Below, piece after piece: positions 24,601-35,800 of a DNA stretch of 64,000 nt. The number at the start of each line of letters is the position of its first letter. Within the stretch, counting starts at the first letter, position 1. Location: assembly GCF_021155775.2 (NCBI RefSeq), contig NC_060232.1, forward strand, positions 33,409,089 through 33,473,088, given 5' to 3'. The translations under genes and the position numbers were made by a program. Origin of the DNA: Neodiprion pinetum. Lineage: Eukaryota; Arthropoda; Insecta; Hymenoptera; Diprionidae. Below the pieces are notes generated by a model, which was given only the letters and a program-made list of their open reading frames with translations, ran no database searches and was not told where the DNA came from.

Positions 24601-26271
24601 GAGACTCTGGATAGCTCGAAATTGCTCGTTTCAGGAATCTTTGTACATCGTCGTGGTGGTTTTTCTGCCAGATCAGTAAAACGCCGTAAATTCCAGATTT
24701 CAATCGTTCGGATTTTGAGGAGGTTGGACTGACGCTGAAATAACAACGACGAGCATTGGGTGCTAAAAAAGGCCGTGAAAAATCGCTCGCTCTCAGTACC
24801 GATAAATCAAAGATCCGCGCTATTGTCAATCCGTATCAAAATACCGATCGCGCTGTTCGCCAGCTCCCAAGCAACCCGATTCCCTGGTCAAAGTTCATCG
24901 ATCCGCAAGCTCTCGGTGATTTTTCGAACCCATTATTTTCGCGCACGGTTTTGCAGGGCCACGCTCGTGGGTCTCGATTCCGCAAATTCTTCGGCATCAG
25001 CGGCCCGATTTGTCCGCCGACAAAGACCCGGGTGGCCCGGTATCGGGTTGCCGGAGAAAGGAAGGATCCAAAGATCACCGAGTCCCGATCCTGTCTCCTC
25101 GAGGAATCCATCGACGGCATCGAACGATTCGCATCACGCATCGCGGACTCGCTGAGATTGCTCGCGAGTATATTTGGAGAAAAACGCTGGGCAATTTAAC
25201 TCGTTCACTGACAAAAAGGTTCCAGTGGGACCCGCTTCGTCCTCCTGAGCCAGTTCGGCCAGTTGGGTAATCGCTTGTGTCCCGTTACAACCTGCGACGT
25301 CATGATCTTCAAGTCGGAATCAGCCACCGAGACTTGCGGGAATTTTATTTTATTTTTTAAATATTTCTGAAACGTTGGGCAATTTCACCGAGTCTCATTG
25401 TTGGTCCGTGGTCGGATCCTCGGAAGATTACGTGCGACTTTTTACCACGGCGTTGCCCATCGGCTGGCATTGCGTAGAACGCGTAGCCGATATTATTCTA
25501 CTTTTAAAATTAATCGTCGTAGCTCTGACATTCCTACGAAATGAAAGGCGGTCGTTTCTATTTGAATCGAGTGCGGTCATTGGTTACACAAGAAAACTGC
25601 AAAAGCCGGAATTTTTTGCTGGATAAATATTAATTATCCTCTAGTCGCGGGAAGAAATGTGCCGAGAAAGTGTTGTAAAAAATCAGGAGCACGTATCTGT
25701 ATTTTGGGAAATCGAGAACCGGATTGACGAGTGCAGGTAATTCAGTTCTGGCCTCGCGAAATAGGAATGCTTGAATATTATATCTCGAGCTGCGAGGGCA
25801 TCTCGTAACGTGTGAAAAATTTCAAACCGTTATTATATCTTGCCGAATTTAATTAGTTGCAGCGGCGATGAAAGTTTGCTTAAAAAAAAAAATGACATTA
25901 TGGTGTAATTATAAAATCTTAATAAAAATCTGTAAAAATCACATGCCAAATGACGCCTCGCAAACTGGAATCGTAAAATCTTAACTCTCGTCGAAATCAG
26001 CACCGAAAATTCTGCTAGCATTCCACCGGGGGGTTAATTTTTCATCAAGTGGAGGCCTCGTCGTCCCGTTAGTCGACATCCTTAATTGGGCGGAGAACAT
26101 TTTTCGAAACAACGTGACGTTATAGTATTTATTTTTTCCTCCGGTCTACATAAATCAGACAAGGGTCTTACAATTAACCGTATGTTTTCGGTACACCCCA
26201 TCATCGGCGGTTGATTAGAAAGCAACGTTGCAGATGAAATCGGCGAGCTGGTTAGCGGAGAAATCAATCAA
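18640..26271. other. Long region without a supportable gene
   Basis: About 7.6 kb upstream of trypsin B. Several open frames occur, for example 22589-23062 (+, ATG start, 157 codons), 22017-22263 (+, overlapping frames) and 24096-24746 (-, 216 codons from a TTG). None shows a recognisable domain or flanking splice sites, and overlapping frames are open on the other strand at about 24.1-25.2 kb. I treat all as unproven. It is probably intergenic or regulatory DNA. Confidence 0.5.
22589..23062 (+). CDS. Unrecognised ATG-initiated open frame, 157 codons (doubtful)
   Basis: It starts at ATG 22589 and ends at TAG. It has Phe-rich and charged stretches near the start and a basic C-terminal half (HPSRVVIPAHIRRHPFPRVF). 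I see no signal peptide, known motif, TATA box at the right distance or neighbouring exon. It is listed only because it is one of the longer ATG frames in the region. Confidence 0.12.
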   Translation: MSVSDEERCGFFFQVPFLLCSRVKRRQKKHVFFADSETLIAASLDGHHESAIVCVYLCMYLQIAWIHRSRNKRFEDELKSNKTLMIENFILGHSLRHTIAFDDTLSHPSRVVIPAHIRRHPFPRVFKPGINSLLERLLRIIRTESIGETLDDGDSEK

Positions 26272-26279
26272 TATATAAG
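26272..26279 (+). promoter_or_regulatory. Orphan TATA-like element
   Basis: TATATAAG followed by CAGGCGG resembles a core promoter TATA box. No consensus TCAGT initiator lies 28-35 bp downstream and no coding exon follows nearby, so it may be chance. Confidence 0.2.
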
Positions 26280-29200
26280 CAGGCGGTGATTAATGGTGGT
26301 TAGAAGTTAATCTCTGCTATTTTCCTTGTGATTCATCAAAACCTTTGCGCTATCCTGTATGTACGTACGAGGGAACAGTTAGACTCTGCACAGAAAACTT
26401 TCACCTCCAACACTGCGACGCGTTTGTGCGAGTACATGTAGTATCATAAGTTTAAGTCTTCCTCGTTGCATGTTATTGTAGGTTACATGTATCACGGAGT
26501 CGCGTTATTCGTACCCTGAGAGAATTGAACGATCAGAGAGATCGGCACTGCGCTATTAATTTCGATAGAATTTCTTTCACTTTGTTTCCAGTTGAACCGA
26601 CCCCGTCACATGATTGATCGATTTGTAGGCGTCTGAAAAAACCAAGTTGTTATAATAATTGATGTAACGCCTGGGGGGTCCCTAATTGCGGGGAGTTTCG
26701 GTGGATTTATTTCACCACGTGCATTTCCTTATTAGAAATGGCGATTTAAAAGCTTATAAAAATTAGCGGTAAATATTACGTTGGTAATGCTCCTCTTCCG
26801 GAAGTTAATCGCGTTGAATATTATTTCTTTGAATTATTATAGGTGATAAAAAACGTTTTACCGTAACCCGGGACGTACGATTTACAGATTGTTCCGAAGA
26901 TCTGATGCAGTTGGAAGGAAAGCGCGAGTAATTACGCGGCTCTGGGCAAGACCTCAGAATTCAACGTAGGTTCATATGGTGCACCGTGAAAGCGACACGT
27001 ACAACATATAATAACGAATCCGGTGTCAAGGAACCGTTTGGGCTAGTTGTACGTCTGTGAGATCATTTAGCTCATGGCAATTTTGCCTCGAACTAAAACC
27101 TGACTCGGTGCTCTTCTAGAAAGTAAAGTTCCCATGGTGAGAGCACTGCCTCCAGGATCAGGTCTTCAAAATAAGAGTAGGATATAAAATAAGAGAGAGA
27201 GAAAAAAAGCATAATTGAAAGAACGAAATTGAAGAAGGTATATATCTCCAACAACCTACAGTTACGCGAGATTGGTTCACAGAATCCAGAAGCAGCCTAT
27301 CCCCGAAAGGAGAAATTTACTAAGCTGTTCGCTCGATTCTCTATTTTTAACGTAAGCTTTCAAAAATGAAAGTCTTCGTAAACGATTATAACCAGATCAC
27401 GTACAGTCCACCTATGTTGTAATCGAGTTACTTGATAGATTTACTAAACAATCGTTACAAATTTGGCAAAACGAGATCATCGAATGAAGTATATTATATT
27501 TCGAGAGGCAGAATTCTACTAGAAATCGTTGAGAAATTCGAAAACATCGTGCATTTTAGAGAACGTTTGTACAAAAATAGTACAAAATTTTTCTTCATTC
27601 ATAACGTAGAAAGTTTCGTCTTGAAGAGTCGCTTTTAAATTGTCGGTAACGAGCGAATTAAAATGATCATCAGGAAACCTGAATTCCGTTAGATTGAAAC
27701 GACTTTTTCCACGTTAGAGATTTTTTTTTTATATTTCACTTTAATAACGTTGACTAATTCTGAATAAAAAACCTACGACGATTTTGCAAATAAATTTTTT
27801 GCCATCGTAAAATTTCAGCTCTGCTTTTCGTAACCCACCGACGAGCGTTTATCGTTAGCTGACGTTTAAAAAACAGAGCGAAAAAAGAAAAGAAACGTAA
27901 AATTTGGAAGCGGCAGGGTGCAATGACTGGGATAATTGAGCGAGTAAATAGCGGATGATGCAATGATGTATTATAATGGCGGCGCAAAGGCAACGGCAAC
28001 AACAAAAGCGACGCCAATGCCTGAATGTGTTGGATGTAACGTGGCTTCTGCGCGTAACGGGTCTTGATGCACGCTTCGCTGCTCGCGCACCAATTCGAAA
28101 CCCATCGCTTCCTGTAACTCCAGCTTTTTGCCGAAGACAAGGCCTAATTAAATACCGGGACGGGTTGGGCTTAATAAGGTGTACCTCTCCTTGTCTCCCT
28201 GCAAAGATCCTGGATCTCGGTCCCGTGGTAGCGATGCATCGATTAATCAAGTCCGAAAACATTTAATTAATTAAATCAATCAAATTAAATCGTATTTTAT
28301 TGAAACGGTGCATTAGAAACTAAAATTTCGTAAATTTCAGTGTGCAGTCTTAATAGCGAAAAAGTTTTTTGATCGTTTATAGTTTCTTTGAAAGTATTTT
28401 TCAATGTCAGGTAAAAGTATGAATTTATTTTTCACTTATTACGTCAAATAGGTACTTACAATTAGCAAGTATAAACTATGATAATAATCGATACTTTAAT
28501 CACACAAATTGATATCGTATTGCGTCGTTCATGGGAATAAAAAACAAGAACCGATTGTTAGGAAAAATAAGCGAGCCGGTCGATTAATCGAGTTTGAAAA
28601 ATAATCGGTTTTCGATTACATCGGTTATTTTCGGTCATGTTTAACTAGGAGTCTGCATCGCGAAGGTGGATGGACCCGTGACGCATCACGGTGGCCCCGC
28701 GGATTCAGAGCTGGCGATCTTTCGCCCGCGAGCTGGGACGCGGAAAATAAACGAAACGCAAGGAATAAACGAATCGAGCTGGCATCGGGATACTGCAGCT
28801 GGCATTTGCAGTACGAAGGCTATGATTAAGCGCTCGCTTTTCGGCCAACCCGTGACTCGAGGCAGTGTTTCACCTCCGCAGGAATGATTGCCGCTGCATT
28901 CCCGAATTTTAAGAGGGAAAAATAAGCAATAGTTACGCTTGCGGGCGGCAGCGATGCATCACTTTCAAATTGCGAACACGCCAGCTTACTAAGAACAGCT
29001 TCGGGACCCAAAAATCAGTGTCGCCTTCCATTTCTCGAGATACCGATCGATCACAAGTGGGTTTCAGACGCGATTACTTCAATTATCCGTGATTCTGTTT
29101 TTTTAGAGAATTTGAACCTCACGAAACATTGTATGTTCATATTACTTAATCCAAAAGTTGGCTTTACAAATTTTCTCGATTTTACTCTTTTTCAATTATC

Positions 29201-32200
29201 GTATTGCTGATGCTGATTAGTCGGCGATATTTTTTTACAACCAGGTTGAAAATTAATCGAGGGATGAGACTGGGGTTAAAATTCAATCTCGTATACGCGT
29301 CTCGCCAATTGGGAGCTCATTAGGACGCCGGCTGTTGACGTGCTTGTATTTTTACATAACCAGTTGAGTTTAGTCGCAAAATTAAGGATACATCAACTGC
29401 CTTCGAATATTCAAATTAGATGGTAAACTGCGATGTTCGTTATAACCAGAGATGGAATACGAATTAGGAGTCCGCGTTTTTCTCGACCCTGCAGTCACAA
29501 CGAAAGCCTGCTGCTCACGTTTCGCACTTGGCTAAACCGAGCGAAGAAGAAATTCAAAATAAGGATGAATCGGCGAAAACAGATTTACCACGTGCAATTT
29601 TTGACACGAGACACACAAGAATTTATGCAGCGAAAACGATAAAACAATTAATACAACCGAATTAAACCTTGATCAATGCGAAATCTTTAAATGTCGAAAG
29701 GTGCACCAATTTCTTAACATTTTTTTCTATCCAATGCCTTTCGTAACGATGTGATCACACCGATGATTTATTACTCAGGATAACACGTGCCTTCATATTC
29801 CATTCGCTGACCGTCTTAACGGTTTTATAACGGTTTCGCCGCACTCTGCAGTAAAAACTTTCTACAATACGATGCGTCGATACGCACGCGTAACATGAGA
29901 CATCGATATTCTAATCTCGATATTCGGCAAATCTCGTATATTATATATCCGAAGAGCGGTTAATTTTGCATCGTAATCAAGATGCGATCGTAAAAGTTTC
30001 AAAACGTAACCGGCAACCGAATGAGATAAAACTCGAACCTTACGAACGTAGATTAGGAATGAATTCGGTGAAGTTGCGTAAGTTGACATAAAAAATTACC
30101 CACTTAATTTCGCATCCGTCTGTCGGTCTTTCTGCCTCCAAAGACGTCCGCTCTTCTGGCTCAATTAATTCATCATTTACGTGTATACCTTGACGGTAAA
30201 ATTGTGTTTTCACGATTCGACACGAATCGTCTAACACGCTACACGCGAATCGACGACCAACCGACGCACTGCGTGAATACTCAAAGCATCAAACATCCCA
30301 ATTAAGGAATGATTGATGGACGAGGGCCCCGATTTTAGACGTGCTCGAATGAAAAAGGGCCGCGTCCAATCGCGACGGTGAAACGTACCGACTCATTCTC
30401 GCAGGGAATTCGTTTGCTGAAAAGGAAAGTGGAATCAAGTGTGTAGGAGTCGATACTCTCGAGTTATTCTGGATATAGACGACATACGCGAGCAGCGTCT
30501 ATGCAATGTTTTCGTTGTTCGTATTCAAACATATCGTAAAAAGTCGTCTGCCGGAAAATAATTTAGCGCTTCAAGAGCGTCATTTTTAATTGTAAAAATC
30601 AATTCTTACCATATTTATCAGCGTGTATCAAAACAATATGTTCCCTCGAGTCAACGAAATAAAGGTCAGTTGCTTTTCTGGAATCTTCTGCGCTTCGATT
30701 ATACGCGACGAATATTTCCTGAAGCATAAAACGGTCAGCCGGTATCTTGTTTTTAGCACCGTGCTGTTTATTATCCATTCTAATAGATTCAACGTATACC
30801 GAAACTGTTTTCGGGAATACCAAACTTGACACCTTCGACCATTTGCCTGACTTTTGTTACGAAGTAAAGACTCAACCTCGTACCAACGCATTCGTGAAAT
30901 GAATTTTGGTTTTATTATTTACGATTTCAATTACTTGTTACTGGTACCAAAAGTGAGTTCCAAATTTACCGTTTCTTTTTTTCATACTTCGTGTCGACTG
31001 TCGGTTAGAAATTAGACCTACCTACACTGATAATTTTCGCTAAATTATGACAAAATCCCTAAGGTTTGATATAACGTTAACATCAAAGTGAATTTGAACG
31101 TCGCGGCGTCGTATGAAACTAGCTAGCAAGATTTTGATGAAGAAAAAAATTACATTTTTTTACTATTATTAAAATATAGGAAAAATCGGGTGACTTAGGT
31201 ACGAGTAATGTTACAAGCATCGACAGCACGTTGCGTTTTTGGCATCACGCGTAAATCGGCGAGCTTCGAAGGCGAATCTCGGGCCTACACGTGGGGATGC
31301 GGTGTCCCATGAATGAAGTCCCCTACCATAGGTTCATACGCGAGAGGATCCCGTCTTTCCGCGCGGGAAACGAAAGGTGGATTTCCGTTAAAGTTCCGAA
31401 ACGTGCCGCCAGGTGTCGGCCCGATGGCCGCTCGTTGAAACACCTGACGCGGCCAGTGCCGCATGGGCTTGTGCGCTAGACACTTCTTTTACTCAATACA
31501 CTAGACACGGATCATAACATAACATAGTCGACGTAAATACGGGCCGGCGAGCATCGACGAAACTTCTCGACACTCGACCAATGAACGATGAAAAGGCTCC
31601 GTTGAACGAAAGCGGTATTATCGTCAGCCTCGATGCTTCGTATTTAACGTTATATTTTTCTAATACCCGAGCTGAGGCACACGCGTTGTGTGTCGTAGCT
31701 GCGTAGTCCGAGACTCCCATCGGGAGTAAACACGGCATAAATTAAATTCCAAGGTGGTTCGGAGTGGAAACAGCAGTGCCGTACGATTGTAATCGCCTCG
31801 TCTACCCGCGGCGATTACCGCATCCGTAAAAGCTTGTTTAATTTTTTCGCGCGCATATCCATGCATCCTCGCTCCTTGAGGGAGGTTTAAAGTTTAAAGG
31901 GACAGTGCGCGGTCCGCGTTTAAACCGCGGAATCCCGACTCACCGGGGGAAAGGAAGAGGAATTAAAACAAAGTGACTGTAGTTTGAACGTGCATTTTTA
32001 TAACATCGTAAAAGTGTAAAAGTGAAAACTTTGCCGGATCGTTATCCACATGCGCTTCTTTCGATCGTTTTATACACCGTAAAAAGACGAGGCGTCAGCC
32101 GACTCTCGACCTCCTAGGAATGCTTAGCGGTACGTGTCGAGTATTCCCGGCATAATCGTGACGAAAATACCCAGTCAGCGAATGCACGAGACGATAAGTA

Positions 32201-32330
32201 ACTAAAACGATTTTTTAATCGCGGTAGAAATCCAAGAAAAACGAAGAGAATTAAGCTCGGCTCGATAATGTAAAGCTCGACGGGATGCTTTTACCAAGGT
32301 TAAAATGAATACCGTAATTACGTGAGTGCT
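26280..32330. other. Region without a supportable gene
   Basis: About 6 kb of mixed-composition DNA with only short frames. A strongly AT-rich block of ATTAATTAA-type motifs lies around 28261-28290. It ends just upstream of the signal-peptide exon. Confidence 0.5.
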
Positions 32331-32354
32331 TATCAGTGTTCGTCGACGATCAAG

Positions 32355-32481
32355 ATGCTGGCGCTTCGATTGATCCTGATCTCCGTGACGTCTCTCCTTG
32401 TTTACTCCGAGGATTCGACCACCTCCATTCCGAACGACCTTCCGGCTCTGCTGACGGTAGCTTCGCATCGTGACGATACAG
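32355..32481 (+). CDS. First coding exon of an unidentified secreted or membrane protein (signal peptide)
   Basis: ATG at 32355 opens 42 codons. The first 18 residues, MLALRLILISVTSLLVYS, have the N-terminal Arg, hydrophobic core and small-residue end expected of a signal peptide. A polar Ser/Thr/Asp-rich mature start follows (EDSTTSIPNDLP). The frame reaches a good donor, ACAG|GTCAGT, with GT at 32482-32483, leaving phase 1. A phase-1 intron just after a signal peptide is typical of secreted and cell-surface proteins such as immunoglobulin-superfamily receptors. An initiator-like TCAGT is at 32333-32337. The rest of the gene is not visible: no acceptor with a convincing exon appears in the remaining 31 kb, so the family is unknown. 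It could still be a chance hydrophobic frame. Confidence 0.5.
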
Positions 32482-34949
32482 GTCAGTGTCCTATTACAAC
32501 TTCACCCAGGCTTGTGCGACTTGTTCTGCAGGTGGACATCGTCGTTTCGCACACTTCGTTCCGACTCCCATTCGACTCTCGGCTCAACTAACCATAAAGT
32601 TTCACAAGTTACGGGAATTTTCTCCTACATACCTGCCTGCGTATGCGAACAAGGATCGTCGCCGAGCTTTTATCGGCTTGTTCGCACGACGGTTATGGAC
32701 AAATAAATTTCCCCCGAATGTCCCAACTGGCTTTCCTAACTCCTGCAGGTTACGCTCTCGGCAATCGAAATTTGTAAGCCACTTTTATCTAGCGGCGATC
32801 TTCTGAATTATAAATTTTCACAAAGTGTCTGCGTTGTCGCGTACACGTACATGGATTACGCGTTTATTGTCGTTCGTGTATTACTATGTAAGGAAATAAT
32901 CTTACACGTGCTATTCGATAATCCCAAATAATTGTCAAATGAATATTTAATTCTGAGGAAAAATGCGTCACGCCAAATTAATTTCCCTGCGTCATTTCTG
33001 GGAAAGTAATAAATATCAGCGATGTTTTAATAGCTCTTCTACCATGCCTGTCACGATAAGAAGTAGAAATGATAGGCAAAAAAATGAACGCAAAGTAAAA
33101 ACGATCGATTAATTAAAATTGCCCTCGTGTGCCAAATAAATTTTGCACAGGCACAGGTGACTCTGATGGCCGCGATTCCGCGCGAGACGGGCGTATGACA
33201 TTAATGGAATACAGCATTCGCGAAGTTTAATGTTTAAGGACGTTGATTGTTTTGAGCTCGCCATATGGAGAGTCGCTCGAGTAATGACGCCATTAATTCA
33301 TAATTTTGTTGACACTATGCGGGGGGTTTGGCAGCTGTCGTTGGCATATTTTAATCTTCGTTGAAACGCATTATTGTATAATTCATTCTTCTGCCTGTTA
33401 TATATAAATACGTTACATAAATACAGACGAGGAGCTTTTCTACAAATCGTCTAACAACCAATCGCGACGCCGTTACTCGAATTACTTAACTTCATAACGA
33501 GCAAACAATTAGTGTCTGATTAAATTCAAGTCAACAGCTGAAAAAAATATCGAGAAATATTTCATAATACAGGCGATATTATCGATGGTCAATGTCAGAA
33601 ACGACTCTGTGCACGAAAAGGGTGAATCGTGTAAATTCTCGACGAATCACGCCGATAAAAATGTAATATTCCAGTTACAGCGTCTATCTTAACGAGTATG
33701 AACAATCGTGGAAGCGAGTAGGTTTGTCGTCCATGCGTAGGCTAACCTGGATATGATGAAAAGTTTTACCACGAACAGAACTCATCATCATAAATAGAGT
33801 ATAATTTATGCGCAATTGCGTAGATTCGTGCTGCAGAGTCTCGACTGTATAACGAGCGAAGGATTCGCTGGCTGGCGGAGAATATAAATGCGGGAAAATA
33901 ACGTCTCATTGCTTTTTGTGCAAGTGATTCGCGGTAGAAATTTTTTTAGAAAAAAACTCGAGAAACGTAAGAATCGAGAACCGACCGATTATTCCGAAGT
34001 CAATAATTTATAATAACGTATTTCGGATCGACCTCACACACCGTGGCCTGTGCAGCTTTCTCTTTACACATAAAAAACGACCCACACGCGAGTCTCCGGC
34101 CTCACCGGGTTACCCGAGGATAATTTCCATGTTAAAACCATTGCAACGGTACCTGGGCTCGGGTTCTGGGTGCGATTTTTGTGTTTATTTAAAGCCGCAA
34201 GTCGTAACACAAACCCAGAATCGCCAAGAGCGAGGCCGGCACTCGGTACTGCAATAAGAATAAGAAGGACAGGAATAAGAGTAAAAGAGTTGAAAGGAAA
34301 GAGGCTGTCGACCGAAATTCAGAGAGACGCGCCTCCCTACGGAGTGCAAAGCGTAAACTGTTAAACAGACAAAACGTCATGCACACTTCGCGGAGAAGGG
34401 TATGTGGCCCCAATATGTAATCGGTCGTTAAATATATTTCGTATTGTCACTCCGAAACGCTCTCTCGCATTAACGTCCGGCTCGATTCTGCACCGTTCTG
34501 TTTTATTTCGATGTTTCCTGCTGCACTTTTTTTTTTTTTACCTCTGAGTGCTCCGAAATTCCAGATTCGTCGTCGTTCGCATGCCTTCGACGACTCAAAA
34601 TTTTTGTTATTATATACAAAAAAAGAAAAATTAATTGTTCCAGTTGCGAACAGACGTGCAGAGCAGTCGGTTACGCAACGATTAGAAACGAGTCTGTAAT
34701 TTTTTTATTCACTTCGGGATGTTTTTCTTCCTTGCAAATTCGTTCCTCATTGGTAGATTCTACGGAAATTAGCATTGAAAATGTTAAGTCTTAATATCGC
34801 TTTAGCAGCGTGTTGCCGTGCATCTAACAGCCGATTAGAGGTGAATGTGTGTCGCGCATAATGTTTTGAATACACGATGGCATTATCTAGTCGTGGGTGA
34901 TTATGTGCCCCATGCAGCGCTGTAGAAAGTTTAACACCCAACGGCTACA
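32482..34949. other. Possible long intron; no coding exon seen
   Basis: Noncoding-looking DNA after the signal-peptide exon. No frame here shows a recognisable domain. It could be intron of that gene or intergenic. Confidence 0.45.
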
Positions 34950-34953
34950 AGCA

Positions 34954-35800
34954 GTGAGTTGGCAAATAATTTTTACCAACGATTATTTGGCGTTGACGCA
35001 AGGATTGGAGGAATTATTTTCGAGAAGAATGTACGATATTGGGGATATAACCTTTAAAGTGAAACATGGGGTCTTTTATCCTCGCGTGATTTCTTCTTGT
35101 GTGTATATTTTGTGAACAAGAAGGCGAAGGAATTTTTTATCGTCCAAATTATCACCTAAGCAAGATTTGAATCGCAAACACGCGTGACATTTAATGTATT
35201 TGGTGAAGGTACACCGGCGGGTTGGCGAATAAAAATTGTTGCGAAAAGTTTTACGATCTAGATGAGTTGATAAGCGTTGTTAAGACGTTAAACCTGCAAC
35301 CTGTAGTCAAAGTGAGGAATTAAAAACTTTCGGCACTATCAACGTGCAAATTAGAATCCATGCGTGGGGCGTTTATTGCTCCATTAAACCGGGGATGGAT
35401 CGCTGATTGCGTGCCTGTTCGAAAAATGTCATTTCAAAGGATGAAATGCGATCTTGTGAAAGGAATTTATCAGTAGCTTTCGATTATATTATACACCATA
35501 TGACGCGAAAAGTTTCAGTTGGCGAATAAAAATTCTTTATCAAGAATCAAGTAGCGTCGATGTGGGTAATGACGGGAGACACGCTGCTGGTAATTAATTT
35601 TGAGAAAAATTTACGATGCGGGTGATTTAATAACCGTTGTAAAGTCGCTAATGCACGCTGTATCAACCTGTCAACAAGATATAACAAGAGCTTTCGGTTT
35701 CCGAAGATGCAGATAAGAAACCGCATGTCTAAAGACGCTGATCGCTCTGGAACATTCAGCCTTGGGTCGATCGCTGCGGCGCATCTCTTCGAAAATTTTT
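34954..35800 (+). repeat. Three diverged tandem copies of a roughly 300-bp noncoding segment
   Basis: Each copy begins with a version of GTTGGCGAATAAAAATT: at about 34955 (GTTGGCAAATAATTTTT), 35220 and 35519. Copies 2 and 3 then share, in order, gaTTtAATAaCCGTTGTaAAG-like blocks, an ACTTTCGG/GCTTTCGG block, and GGaTCGCTG...TCTTCGAAAA-like blocks. Copy 1 shares TTTTCGAGAAgAATgTACGAT and a GGgGATaTAACC block with copy 3. Spacing is about 265 and 300 bp. Identity is low, so the duplication is old. Confidence 0.6.
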
